Positions 13,956 through 22,587 of a DNA stretch of 48,080 bases are shown here, one piece after another. The stretch's first letter is position 1, and each line of letters begins with the position of its first letter. A program made the position numbers and the translations under genes. Origin of the DNA: an uncultured Oscillospiraceae bacterium (GTDB lineage: Bacteria; Bacillota; Clostridia; Oscillospirales; Oscillospiraceae); the NCBI GenBank assembly GCA_910579775.1, contig CAJTUE010000012.1, positions 1-48,080 of the forward strand, in the 5' to 3' direction. The notes beneath the pieces were generated by a model, which worked only from the letters and a program-made list of their open reading frames with translations, did not search any database and was not told the DNA's origin.

Positions 13956-16643
13956 ATGACAGAGCAGAGCCAGCCCTCCCAGGGCCGGGAGCGGCCGAAC
14001 GAGTCCCGGCCTACCCGCCGGCGCAGGCGCCGCCGGGGCGGTGTGGGCAGCAAAATATTAAAGGTATTGGGCACGCTGTTCCTGGTGGGAGTGACCACCG
14101 GGGTGCTTTTGATGTGCTTCGCGGCGGTCTATATCAGCACGGTCATCATTCCCGAGGCCAAGAAGCAGGACTATCTGGGCGACATCGACATGTCTCTCAC
14201 CTCCACCATGTATTATACCGACGCCAACGGGGTGGAGCAGCCCTATCTCACACTGGACAGCGACGAGAACCGGGTGTGGGTGAGCTATGATGAGATGCCC
14301 GAGGACCTGGTGAACGCCCTCATTGCCATTGAGGACAAGCGGTTCCGCCAGCACAACGGCGTGGACTGGATCCGCACCGCCAAGGGCGTGCTCAACATGT
14401 TCACCGGCGGCTCCATCCAGGGCGGCTCCACCATTACCCAGCAGCTGGTGAAAAACTCCACCGGCGACAACCAGACCACGGTGAAGCGCAAGATCACCGA
14501 GATCTTCCGGGCGCTAGAGCTGGAGAAGAACCACTCGAAGAAATGGATCCTGGAGTGGTATATGAACCTTATTTACTTGGGGGAGCGCAGCTACGGGGTA
14601 GGCGCGGCCTCCTACGCCTATTTCGGCAAGGACGTACGCGAGCTTTCCCTGGCGGAGTGCGCCAGCCTTGTAGGCATCACCAACAATCCCTCGCGCTATG
14701 ACCCATACCTTAATAAAGACGCCGAGGTCACCAACGACGCGGCCAACCGTAAGCGGGCAAAGCTTGTCTTGTGGAACATGTTCGACCAAAACATGATCGA
14801 CGAGGAGACCTACGACGCGGCCTGCCAGGATGTGGACGACCTGGTGTTCGTCATGGGCTCCCCCGAGGGCGGCGGCGTGAAGAACGTATACAATTGGTAT
14901 CAGGACCAGGTCATCACCGATGTAGTCAACGACCTGATGGCGGAATACCACTGGTCCCGCGAGGTGGCCAACAACAAGGTCTACTACGGCGGACTTTCCA
15001 TCTATACCAATGTGGACACCCGCATCCAGGGGATCGTGGACGAGGTGTTTTCCGACCCGGCCAACCTGCCCTATGTGTCCAACTCCGGCCAGCCCATGCA
15101 GGCGGGCATGGTGATTCTGGACGACAAGGGGAGAGTGGTGGCGGTAGGCGGCGGCATTGGAGAAAAGACCAAGAACCGGGGCTGGAGCCGGGCCTATAAC
15201 AGCAAGCGGCCCTCCGGGTCCTCCATCAAGCCCTTGTCGGTGTACGCCCCTGCGCTGGAGATGGGGCTCATCACCCCCAACACTATTGTGGACGACGTAC
15301 CTTATCAAAAGATGGGGGGCAATCCCTGGCCGGTGAACGCGGTTGGGTATTATAACGGCCTGGTCACCGTCCGCCGGGCGGTGATGCACTCGGCCAACAC
15401 CACGGCGGTGCGGGTGCTGGGCGACATGGTGACCACCCAGGCGTCCTACGAGTTTCTGGAAAACAAGTTCCACATCACCAGTCTGGTGCGGGAGAAGTGG
15501 ATCAACAACAAGAAGTTCAGCGATATGGACCTGGCGCCCCTGGCCCTGGGCGGCCTGACCAACGGCGTGTCCGTCTATGAGATGGCGGCGGCCTACGCCA
15601 CCTTCCCCAGCATGGGCAAGTACGTGCCGCCCAAGACCTATGCCCGTGTGCTGGATGCGGACGGAAAGGTCCTGCTGGACACCACCGGGCAGACAGGGGA
15701 GTACGTTCTCAAGGAGAGCACCGCTTATTATATGAACTCCATGCTCCGGGACGTGGTCACCGGGGGCACCGGCAAGGACGCGGCCTTCCCCGGCATGACC
15801 ATTGCCGGCAAGACGGGCACCACCACCAGCCAGAAGGACCTGTGGTTCATTGGCTACACCCCTTATTACACCGGCGCGGTGTGGGTGGGCTATGACCGGC
15901 AGGAGAAGCTGCCCAACGGGCACCCCCAGAACAAGCTGTGGAAGCAGGTGATGGAGCGGGTCCACGAGGGGCTGGAGAACAAGGAGTTCCCCCAGCCCAG
16001 CGACGCCCAGGTCATCACCGCCAGCTACTGCCTGGACAGCGGCATGGCGCCGGGCCCCCTCTGCAGCCAGGACTCCCGGGGGAGCCGGGTGGCCACGGGA
16101 GTGTTTATGGCGGGAGACCAGCCCACTCAGACCTGCACCATGCACGCGGAGGTCCGCATCTGCACCGCCGACCCCATCCTGGATGAGGAGACGGGAGAGG
16201 TGAAGAGCTACCGCATGGCGGGAGAGTTCTGCCCCGAGGACACCGTGGAGGTAAAGAGCGGACTGGATTACGTCCGTGAGGGAGCGGCCGCCATGGGCGA
16301 CGCGCGAGACAGCGGCGCGCTGCTGAGCAATCATGACCCTGAGGCGGTCTGCCAGGTCCATTATGAGGGCTGGGAGAACGGCTCAGGCATGGAGGGGGGC
16401 TTTGACCCCAACGACCCCGCCACCTGGCCTGTGGAGGACCCGGCTTTTGACATCAACGATCCCAACACCTGGCCCTATATCCCCGGCCAGGGGGGACAGA
16501 CTGAGCCGCCGGAGCCGCCTCATCCTTCCCACGGCGGAGATGAGCCGGTCGTGACCGAGCCCCCTGTGTTTACGCCGCCACCCGCGGTGGAGCCGGGGCC
16601 GGGAGATGAGCCCTTTGTCCCGGTAGGGATCCCCGAAAACTGA
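13956..16643 (+). CDS. Class A penicillin-binding protein (PBP1A type)
   Basis: An 895-residue bifunctional peptidoglycan synthase. Layout: a basic cytoplasmic start with an Arg-rich patch and one membrane helix (about residues 30-55). Next is a GT51 glycosyltransferase domain with EDKRFRQHNGVDW (catalytic Glu126) and GGSTITQQLVKN. The transpeptidase domain has SSIK (Ser422, Lys425), SAN (Ser479) and KTGTTT (Lys619). It polymerises and crosslinks glycan strands outside the membrane. The C-terminal ~90 residues are low-complexity, Pro/Asp-rich, with two DPN/DINDP-TWP repeats, and probably form a flexible surface tail. The gene has its own promoter and ends at a long palindrome. Confidence 0.95.
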   Translation: MTEQSQPSQGRERPNESRPTRRRRRRRGGVGSKILKVLGTLFLVGVTTGVLLMCFAAVYISTVIIPEAKKQDYLGDIDMSLTSTMYYTDANGVEQPYLTLDSDENRVWVSYDEMPEDLVNALIAIEDKRFRQHNGVDWIRTAKGVLNMFTGGSIQGGSTITQQLVKNSTGDNQTTVKRKITEIFRALELEKNHSKKWILEWYMNLIYLGERSYGVGAASYAYFGKDVRELSLAECASLVGITNNPSRYDPYLNKDAEVTNDAANRKRAKLVLWNMFDQNMIDEETYDAACQDVDDLVFVMGSPEGGGVKNVYNWYQDQVITDVVNDLMAEYHWSREVANNKVYYGGLSIYTNVDTRIQGIVDEVFSDPANLPYVSNSGQPMQAGMVILDDKGRVVAVGGGIGEKTKNRGWSRAYNSKRPSGSSIKPLSVYAPALEMGLITPNTIVDDVPYQKMGGNPWPVNAVGYYNGLVTVRRAVMHSANTTAVRVLGDMVTTQASYEFLENKFHITSLVREKWINNKKFSDMDLAPLALGGLTNGVSVYEMAAAYATFPSMGKYVPPKTYARVLDADGKVLLDTTGQTGEYVLKESTAYYMNSMLRDVVTGGTGKDAAFPGMTIAGKTGTTTSQKDLWFIGYTPYYTGAVWVGYDRQEKLPNGHPQNKLWKQVMERVHEGLENKEFPQPSDAQVITASYCLDSGMAPGPLCSQDSRGSRVATGVFMAGDQPTQTCTMHAEVRICTADPILDEETGEVKSYRMAGEFCPEDTVEVKSGLDYVREGAAAMGDARDSGALLSNHDPEAVCQVHYEGWENGSGMEGGFDPNDPATWPVEDPAFDINDPNTWPYIPGQGGQTEPPEPPHPSHGGDEPVVTEPPVFTPPPAVEPGPGDEPFVPVGIPEN

Positions 16644-16684
16644 TGGCAAGTCCCCGAAGGGAAGCTCCCTTCGGGGACTTGCCA
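16644..16684 (+). terminator. 19-bp perfect palindrome after the PBP gene
   Basis: Bases 16644-16662 pair with 16666-16684 around a 3-base loop, starting one base after the PBP stop codon. No T-run follows on either strand. It may stop transcription inefficiently or stabilise the mRNA 3' end. Confidence 0.45.
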
Positions 16685-16753
16685 CTTCATGCCTTGAGCA
16701 AAGTGACCAAAAGCGTATCTCTAAAATCGGGCGGCTTTGACGCAATTTGCTCA

Positions 16754-16782
16754 TTGCTTTTTAAAATCGGATATGCTAAAAT
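16754..16782 (+). promoter_or_regulatory. Promoter of the ACT-hom unit
   Basis: TTGCTT (16754-16759) and TAAAAT (16777-16782) are separated by 17 bases, 60 bases before the ACT-protein ATG. TTGACG just upstream is an alternative -35. Confidence 0.5.
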
Positions 16783-16842
16783 GGTGTTCACGCGCAAACA
16801 AATGACCGCGAGAAACGGACAGAGCGGGGGAGGGAGAGCGCC

Positions 16843-17286
16843 ATGGGCACACCGGGAAAGTATTACATCGTGGACAGCGCCGTGCTGCCGGAGATCTTTT
16901 CCAAGGTGGTGGAGGTCAAGGAGCTGCTGGCGACAGGAGAAGCGCGCACCATCAATGAAGCGACCGGGAAGGTCGGCATCAGCAGGAGCGCCTTTTATAA
17001 GTATAAGGACGCGGTGCGGCCGTTCAACGATATGCTCAGCGGACGCATCGTGACCCTTCGGCTGACCCTGCGCGATCAACCCGGAGCACTTTCCAACGTG
17101 CTGCAAGGCATTGCCGCCATGGGAGGCAATGTACTGACCATCAACCAGTCCGTGCCCGCCGGCGGCGTGGCGGAGGTGTCGCTGGATGTGGAGACCTCAG
17201 CCCTTCGGGTGAGCATGGAGGAGCTGCTGGGCAGTATTCGGACAATGAACGGGGTACTGGACTGCCAGACGCCCGCGGGACAATAG
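16843..17286 (+). CDS. ACT domain-containing protein, PheB/UPF0735 family
   Basis: A 147-residue protein. The N-terminal ~65 residues look like a helix-turn-helix (EATGKVGISRSAFYKYKDAV). An ACT domain from about residue 70 contains LRLTLRDQPGALSNVLQGIA, with the Gly-Ala that usually contacts an amino acid. Related proteins are annotated PheB or UPF0735 and are thought to sense amino acids. Its position 12 bases before homoserine dehydrogenase suggests it senses threonine, methionine or lysine and tunes this pathway. That role is inferred. SD-like GGGAGGGAGAG precedes ATG. Confidence 0.8.
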   Translation: MGTPGKYYIVDSAVLPEIFSKVVEVKELLATGEARTINEATGKVGISRSAFYKYKDAVRPFNDMLSGRIVTLRLTLRDQPGALSNVLQGIAAMGGNVLTINQSVPAGGVAEVSLDVETSALRVSMEELLGSIRTMNGVLDCQTPAGQ

Positions 17287-17298
17287 GAGGAGATGCAA

Positions 17299-18522
17299 AT
17301 GACAAAGGTCGCGATCTTAGGTTTTGGAGTCGTTGGTTCCGGGGTGGCGGAGGTCATTACTCAGAACGGGGCGTCTATCGCGGAGAAGACCGCCCAGGCG
17401 CTGGAGCTGAAGTACATTTTGGATGTGCGGGATTTTCCCGACAGCCCCTTTGCCGACAAGCTCATCAAGGACTTTTCCATCATTGAGCAGGACCCGGAGA
17501 TCGACGTGGTGGTGGAGACCATCGGCGGCGCCAAGGTGGCGCTGGACTTTACCCGCCGGGCCTTGGCGGCGGGGAAGAGCGTAGTCTCCTCCAATAAGGA
17601 GCTGGTGGCCCAGCACGGCCACGAGCTGCTGGAGCTGGCGCGGGAAAACGGCGTGAGCTATCTCTTTGAGGCCAGTGTGGGCGGCGGCATACCCATCCTC
17701 CACCCTCTGTCCCAGTGCCTGACGGCCAATAAGCTCAGCGAGGTGCGCGGGATCCTGAACGGCACCACCAACTATATTCTGACCCATATGATCGGCACGG
17801 GCCTGTCCTTTGAGGAGGCGCTGAAGGAGGCCCAGGCCAGAGGCTATGCCGAGCACGACCCCACCGCCGATGTAGAGGGCCTGGACGCCTGCCGTAAGAT
17901 CTGCATCCTGGCCTCCATCGCCTTCGGGCGGCACGTTTATCCCCATCAGGTGCCCACCAAGGGCATTACCCAGGTGACCCTGGCGGACGTGTCCTACGCC
18001 GACGCCGCGGGGATGAAGGTGAAGCTGCTGGGCCGCGCTCTGCGTCAGGGCGACAAGGTCATGGCCTATGTGGCCCCCCACTTTGTCCGGGACACCAACC
18101 CCCTGGCGGGAGTGGAGGACGTGTTCAACGCCATCACTGTCCGGGGCAACGCCATTGGTGACGTGATGTTCTATGGCCGGGGCGCGGGCAAGCTGCCCAC
18201 CGCCAGCGCGGTGGTGGCGGACGTGATCGACGCCTCCCAGCACCGCAAGACCAGCCGCTATCTCTCCTGGAGCGAGGGCGGCGAGGATTATGTCCTGGGC
18301 ACCGAGACCCTGAAGAGCCAGTGGTTCCTGCGGCTGAAGGGGTCGATGAAGGATCTGGAGAGCCTGGGGAATGTGACGGTGCTGGGCCGCCCCGGCGCAC
18401 CGGCGGACGAGATGGGCGTAATCACCGAGGCCATGACCCAGGTGGAACTGGAAAAGCGGCTGGGTGGACAGACGCCGCTGAGCGTGCTCCGGGTGCTGGA
18501 CGAGAGCGCCGATCTGGCATAA
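17299..18522 (+). CDS. hom: Homoserine dehydrogenase
   Basis: A 407-residue NAD(P)-dependent enzyme that reduces aspartate semialdehyde to homoserine, the branch to threonine and methionine. The Rossmann motif ILGFGVVGSGVAE starts at residue 5. Also visible are SSNKELVA, the substrate-site GGGIPIL and GILNGTTNYIL, and the late GRGAGKLPTASAVVAD. The C-terminal ~55 residues can form an ACT-like regulatory domain. ATG at 17299 is preferred: GGAGGAG lies 6-7 bases upstream, whereas an ATG at 17293 directly abuts it. It is cotranscribed with the ACT protein and followed closely by aspartate kinase. Confidence 0.95.
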   Translation: MTKVAILGFGVVGSGVAEVITQNGASIAEKTAQALELKYILDVRDFPDSPFADKLIKDFSIIEQDPEIDVVVETIGGAKVALDFTRRALAAGKSVVSSNKELVAQHGHELLELARENGVSYLFEASVGGGIPILHPLSQCLTANKLSEVRGILNGTTNYILTHMIGTGLSFEEALKEAQARGYAEHDPTADVEGLDACRKICILASIAFGRHVYPHQVPTKGITQVTLADVSYADAAGMKVKLLGRALRQGDKVMAYVAPHFVRDTNPLAGVEDVFNAITVRGNAIGDVMFYGRGAGKLPTASAVVADVIDASQHRKTSRYLSWSEGGEDYVLGTETLKSQWFLRLKGSMKDLESLGNVTVLGRPGAPADEMGVITEAMTQVELEKRLGGQTPLSVLRVLDESADLA

Positions 18523-18598
18523 AATAGAGTGAGGGCCCAAGTCCTCAAGGGAATGATTCTGAACGGCCCTGCAGGGGCCGAGGAGGTTTGGAGCAACT

Positions 18599-19822
18599 AT
18601 GGGACTTATCGTACAGAAATTCGGCGGAAGCTCAGTGGCGGACGCGGATAAGATCCGCAACGTAGCCCGCATCATTACCGAGACCTACCGCCGGGGGCAC
18701 AAGGTGGTGGTGGTCCTGTCCGCCCAGGGAGACACCACCGACGATCTGATCGCCAAGGCGGCGGAGATCAACCCCCGGGCGTCCAAACGGGAGATGGATA
18801 TGCTGCTTTCCACGGGGGAACAGATCTCCTGCGCCCTGTGCGCCATGGCCATTGAGCGGCTGGGCTGCCCGGTGGTGTCGCTGACCGGGTGGCAGGCGGG
18901 GATGAAGACTAACTCCGTCTACGGCAACGCCGCTATCAAACGTATCGACGCCGAACGGGTGCTGGCGGAGCTGGACAAGAACGCCATCGTCATCGTCACC
19001 GGCTTCCAGGGCATCAACAAGTATGACGATGTTACCACGCTGGGGCGGGGCGGCTCGGACACCTCGGCGGTAGCGCTGGCGGCGGTACTCAAGGCGGACC
19101 TCTGCCAGATCTACACCGACGTGGACGGCGTCTATACCGCCGACCCCCGCCTGGTAAAGGACGCGCGGAAGCTGGACGAGATCACATTTGACGAGATGCT
19201 GGAGCTGGCCACTCTGGGCGCCCAGGTGCTCCACAACCGTTCGGTGGAAATGGCGAAGCGTTACAACGTCAAGCTGGAGGTCCTATCCAGCTTCTCCGGG
19301 CAGCCGGGGACAAAAGTGAAGGAGGTTGCGAAGGGCATGGAAAAGACACACGTGAGCGGAGTGGCAAAGGATAAGAACGTGGCGCGGCTGGCGCTGGTAG
19401 GGCTGGAGGATGAACCGGGCATTGCCTTCAAGATCTTCTCCCTGCTGGCGAAGAACAATATCAACGTAGACATCATCCTTCAGTCCATCGGTCGCGAGGA
19501 CAGCAAGGACATCAGCTTTACTGTGGCCAAGGACGACATGGAGGCGGCCCGCGCGCTGCTGGAGGAGCACCGGGAGGCCATCCACTTTGACCGCATCGAC
19601 GTGAGTGACAACATTGCAAAAGTGTCCATCGTGGGCGCGGGTATGGTACATAACCCCGGCGTGGCGGCCACCATGTTTGAAGCGTTGTTCAACGCCGGGA
19701 TCAACATTCACATGATCTCCACCAGCGAGATCAAGGTCTCCGTTTTGGTGGATGCCGCCGACGCCGATCACGCCGTCCAGGTGGTCCACAGCAAGTTCTA
19801 CGGGGAGATCAACGGCCAGTAA
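18599..19822 (+). CDS. lysC: Aspartate kinase
   Basis: A 407-residue enzyme that phosphorylates aspartate, the first step to lysine, threonine and methionine. It opens with the signature MGLIVQKFGGSSVAD. It contains GRGGSDTSAVALA and TDVDGVYTADPR, and ends with two ACT domains for allosteric feedback (around DEPGIAFKIFSLLA and VHNPGVAATMFEALF). The 76-base gap after hom holds a small GC hairpin (CGGCCCT, 18564-18570, with GGGGCCG, 18574-18580) just before the SD GAGGAGG. Coupled or separately tuned expression is possible. Confidence 0.95.
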   Translation: MGLIVQKFGGSSVADADKIRNVARIITETYRRGHKVVVVLSAQGDTTDDLIAKAAEINPRASKREMDMLLSTGEQISCALCAMAIERLGCPVVSLTGWQAGMKTNSVYGNAAIKRIDAERVLAELDKNAIVIVTGFQGINKYDDVTTLGRGGSDTSAVALAAVLKADLCQIYTDVDGVYTADPRLVKDARKLDEITFDEMLELATLGAQVLHNRSVEMAKRYNVKLEVLSSFSGQPGTKVKEVAKGMEKTHVSGVAKDKNVARLALVGLEDEPGIAFKIFSLLAKNNINVDIILQSIGREDSKDISFTVAKDDMEAARALLEEHREAIHFDRIDVSDNIAKVSIVGAGMVHNPGVAATMFEALFNAGINIHMISTSEIKVSVLVDAADADHAVQVVHSKFYGEINGQ

Positions 19823-19866
19823 AGCGGGGAAACGAGGAAAAACCCTGTCAGTCAGGAAAAAGATGC

Positions 19867-19895
19867 TTGACAAGGAAGCGGCTTGGTGGTAAACT
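19867..19895 (+). promoter_or_regulatory. Strong promoter of the rpmG-secE-nusG operon
   Basis: A perfect TTGACA (19867-19872), 17-base spacer and TAAACT (19890-19895). It lies 214 bases upstream of rpmG, so transcripts carry a long leader. Confidence 0.75.
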
Positions 19896-19901
19896 ATCAC
19901 T

Positions 19902-20108
19902 TACCTATGGAAAGGGCTTTCTTTTTGCGGGCATTTTTGCGGTGTATGTCGGCAAACCCCTTTCAAGAAACGTAGGGAGGCAAACTGCCGAACCGTCACC
20001 GCGGCGCGGATGTCAGGGGCATATTGCCCCTTGCGTTGCCAGGTTCGGCTCATCGCCGGACCTGGCAATTTTTTCGTCCGGCGGAATTTGAAAAGGAGGT
20101 GCCGAACC
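19902..20108 (+). promoter_or_regulatory. Candidate attenuator leader of rpmG-secE-nusG
   Basis: Between the promoter and rpmG lies an intrinsic terminator at 20036-20074. TTGCCAGGTTCGGC pairs with GCCGGACCTGGCAA, followed by six T. The 5' arm element GGTTCGGC (20042-20049) is exactly complementary to GCCGAACC at 19987-19994 upstream, which could form an antiterminator. It is also complementary to an identical GCCGAACC at 20101-20108, between the rpmG SD and its GTG start. A small GGGGCATATTGCCCC hairpin lies between the first element and the terminator. The sequence shows the pairings; the regulatory role and the signal are inferred. Confidence 0.5.
20036..20074 (+). terminator. Intrinsic terminator inside the rpmG leader
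   Basis: A 14-bp stem (20036-20049 with 20055-20068, one G-U pair), 5-base loop and a T6 run at 20069-20074. It is downstream of the only good promoter and upstream of rpmG, so it acts before the operon rather than after the previous one. Confidence 0.8.
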
Positions 20109-20273
20109 GTGGCAAAAGCAGGGAACCGGGTCAAGATCGTGTTACGTTGCGCCGAGTGCAAGCAGCGCAACTACCAGACCAACAAGAACAAGAAGAACAC
20201 CCCGGATCGTCTGGAGTTGAAGAAGTACTGCCCCTTCTGCAGAAAGCACACCGTTCATAACGAAACCAAGTGA
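20109..20273 (+). CDS. rpmG: 50S ribosomal protein L33
   Basis: A 54-residue L33 of the zinc-binding type, with CAEC near residue 16 and CPFC near residue 40, and the typical RVKIVLRCAECKQRNY opening. The start is GTG at 20109, eight bases after AGGAGGT. ATG codons further upstream have no SD. Bases 20101-20108 between SD and start repeat a leader element exactly. It heads the secE-nusG-rplK cluster, as in most Firmicutes. Confidence 0.95.
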   Translation: MAKAGNRVKIVLRCAECKQRNYQTNKNKKNTPDRLELKKYCPFCRKHTVHNETK

Positions 20274-20315
20274 CTTGCCCTCCAAGGCGCACTAAGAAAG
20301 AAGGGTATGTGAAAA

Positions 20316-20591
20316 ATGTCTGAGCAAGAGAAGCAGCTGGATACCAACAAGGAATCCAAGACCAAGGCAGCCAAGAAGAAGGACAAGCCCGGCATCTTTG
20401 CCCGCATCGCCCGCTGGTTCCGGGAGATGAAGAGTGAGCTGAAGAAGGTCCAGTGGCCTACCTGGAAGCAAACGTGGAACAACACCTTGACGGTGATCGT
20501 CTGCGTGATCCTCATCGGACTCTTTATCTGGATCTTTGACTGGGCGGCCCGTTGGGTGATCGCGGCGTTGCTGGAACTGGTCAAGGGGTAA
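20316..20591 (+). CDS. secE: Preprotein translocase subunit SecE
   Basis: A 91-residue subunit of the SecYEG channel. A Lys/Glu-rich N-terminus is followed by an amphipathic segment with FREMKSELKKVQWPTWKQ, the conserved SecE motif. One membrane helix follows (about residues 60-80). It is longer at the N-terminus than minimal SecE proteins of about 60 residues. It lies between rpmG and nusG, the standard order. Confidence 0.95.
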   Translation: MSEQEKQLDTNKESKTKAAKKKDKPGIFARIARWFREMKSELKKVQWPTWKQTWNNTLTVIVCVILIGLFIWIFDWAARWVIAALLELVKG

Positions 20592-20597
20592 GCAGCG

Positions 20598-21122
20598 ATG
20601 GCAGAGACTGCGAAATGGTACGTGGCCCACACCTATTCCGGGTATGAGAATACCGTGGCCGCCACCATTGAAAAAGCGGTGGAGAACCGCAATATGCATG
20701 ACCTGATCCAGGAGATCAATATCCCCATGGAGACCGTGACCGAGGTCACCGACAACGGTCCCAAGACCTTTGAACGCAAGGTGTTTCCCGGCTATGTGCT
20801 GGTGAAGATGGTCATGACCGACGAGGCGTGGCATCTGGTGCGCAACATCCGCGGCGTCACCGGCTTTGTGGGCGAGGGCAGCAACAAGCCCATCCCCCTC
20901 ACCGAGGAGGAGATCGCCCAGCTGGGCGTGGAGAAGAAGCAGATCGAGGTCTCCTACGCCCTGGGTGACAACGTGAAGATCACCGACGGCGCTCTGGAGT
21001 CCTTCCTGGGCACTGTGGAGGAGATCGACCTGGAGCGCGGCAAGGTCAGCGTGAAGGTTTCCATGTTTGGCCGGGACACCCCGGTGGAGCTGGAGCTGGA
21101 CCAGATCGAGCGCATCGATTGA
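20598..21122 (+). CDS. nusG: Transcription termination/antitermination factor NusG
   Basis: A 174-residue NusG. The NGN domain starts AKWYVAHTYSGYE and includes FPGYVLVKMVM and VRNIRGVTGFVG. The C-terminal KOW domain contains GDNVKITDGALESFLGTVEEID. It binds RNA polymerase and affects pausing and termination. Since it is the last gene of a transcript with a conditional terminator in the leader, autocontrol is conceivable but not shown. Starts 6 bases after secE. Confidence 0.96.
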   Translation: MAETAKWYVAHTYSGYENTVAATIEKAVENRNMHDLIQEINIPMETVTEVTDNGPKTFERKVFPGYVLVKMVMTDEAWHLVRNIRGVTGFVGEGSNKPIPLTEEEIAQLGVEKKQIEVSYALGDNVKITDGALESFLGTVEEIDLERGKVSVKVSMFGRDTPVELELDQIERID

Positions 21123-21160
21123 GCGTTCAAGCAAGACAGCTTAGAGAAACAGCTGGAACA

Positions 21161-21193
21161 GTGGGAGGGGCACGTTGCGTCCCGTCCAACCAC
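21161..21193 (+). promoter_or_regulatory. Candidate L1-binding leader element before rplK
   Basis: GTGG (21161-21164) can pair with CCAC (21190-21193). An inner hairpin has GGG (21168-21170) with CCC (21181-21183) and ACG/CGT around a TTG loop. A GTGGGAGG...CCAC hairpin just upstream of rplK is common in Firmicutes, where it resembles the rRNA site of L1 and allows L1 to repress rplKA. Assigned from position and shape only. Confidence 0.45.
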
Positions 21194-21216
21194 ATTATTC
21201 GTAGGAGGTGCTTTTT

Positions 21217-21642
<426 letters not shown>

Positions 21643-21657
21643 AGGAGGGTTTGACAC

Positions 21658-22350
21658 ATGAGCAGAGGTAAGAAGTATGTAGACAGCGCCAAGCTCATTG
21701 ACCGCGCTGCGCAGTACGATGTGGCCGAGGCCATGGAGCTGGTGGTCAAGACCGCTTCCGCCAAGTTTGACGAGACCGTGGAGCTCCACGTGAAGCTGGG
21801 TGTTGACTCCCGCCACGCCGACCAGCAGGTCCGCGGCGCCATCGTTCTCCCCCACGGCACGGGTAAGACCCAGCGGGTGCTGGTCTTCGCCAAGGGCGAC
21901 AAGGCCGAGGAGGCCAAGGCCGCCGGCGCCGACTACGTGGGCGAGATGGATATGGTGGAGAAGATCCAGAAGGAGAACTGGTTCGACTACGACGTGGTCG
22001 TGGCCACTCCCGACATGATGGGCGTGGTGGGCCGTCTGGGTAAGGTGCTGGGCCCCAAGGGCCTGATGCCCTCCCCCAAGGCGGGTACAGTCTCCCCCAA
22101 CGTGGGCCAGGCCGTCAGCGAGATCAAGGCCGGTAAGGTGGAGTACCGTCTGGACAAGACCAACATCATCCACTGCCCCATCGGCAAGGTCTCCTTTGGC
22201 GCGAAGAAGCTCGCCGAGAACTTCAACGCCATCATGGGCGCCATCATCAAGGCGAAGCCCGCCGCCGCCAAGGGTCAGTACGTGCGCTCCTGTGTGTGCG
22301 CCGCCACCATGGGCCCCGGCGTGAAGCTGAACGCCGCGAAGTTGGTGTAA
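21658..22350 (+). CDS. rplA: 50S ribosomal protein L1
   Basis: A 230-residue L1 that forms the mobile L1 stalk near the ribosomal E site. It probably represses its own operon by binding the rplK leader. Family features are the GKKYVDSAKLID N-terminus, GTGKTQRVLVFAKGD, the LGPKGLMPSPKAGTV loop and the TNIIHCPIGKVSF region. SD AAAGGAGGG precedes ATG. A strong terminator follows, so rplJ-rplL is a separate unit. Confidence 0.96.
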   Translation: MSRGKKYVDSAKLIDRAAQYDVAEAMELVVKTASAKFDETVELHVKLGVDSRHADQQVRGAIVLPHGTGKTQRVLVFAKGDKAEEAKAAGADYVGEMDMVEKIQKENWFDYDVVVATPDMMGVVGRLGKVLGPKGLMPSPKAGTVSPNVGQAVSEIKAGKVEYRLDKTNIIHCPIGKVSFGAKKLAENFNAIMGAIIKAKPAAAKGQYVRSCVCAATMGPGVKLNAAKLV

Positions 22351-22362
22351 TCAAATGCAGTC

Positions 22363-22395
22363 AAAACAGGGACAGCCAACGGCTGTCCCTGTTTT
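22363..22395 (+). terminator. Terminator after rplA
   Basis: AAAACAGGGACAGCC (22363-22377) pairs perfectly with 22381-22395 around AAC, and the 3' arm ends in TTTT. It closes the rpmG-to-rplA transcript. Confidence 0.85.
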
Positions 22396-22418
22396 ATCAT
22401 ATAGAAAGGGAAAATCCC

Positions 22419-22447
22419 TTGACAAATCAAGAAAAGATTGCTATAAT
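22419..22447 (+). promoter_or_regulatory. Consensus sigma-A promoter of rplJ-rplL
   Basis: A perfect TTGACA (22419-22424), 17-base spacer and perfect TATAAT (22442-22447). It is among the strongest promoters in the window, as expected for L10/L7-L12. Confidence 0.9.
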
Positions 22448-22453
22448 TCCCTT

Positions 22454-22587
22454 TGTGTTCTGAGACAGCAGGTGCGAAAGCGTAAGTCCTGCCGAGAATA
22501 CAGCAATAGAATGACCGCTTTTCTGTGCTGTTTTCGTGTGTTTGGAACACGAAAGCGGCATTTTTATTTGACGGAGGTGAATTAAGT
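22454..22587 (+). promoter_or_regulatory. Ribosomal protein L10 leader (autoregulatory)
   Basis: A 5' UTR of about 130 bases between the promoter and rplJ. It has the L10-leader hallmark, a kinked stem AGACAGCAGG...GTAAGTCCTGCCGAGA. It is followed by a terminator-like hairpin, TTTCGTGT (22532-22539) with ACACGAAA (22547-22554), and a T-run after GCGGCA. CCGCTTT (22515-22521) can pair instead with AAAGCGG (22553-22559), giving a competing fold. In Firmicutes the L10(L12)4 complex binds this leader and lowers expression of rplJL. Confidence 0.8.
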
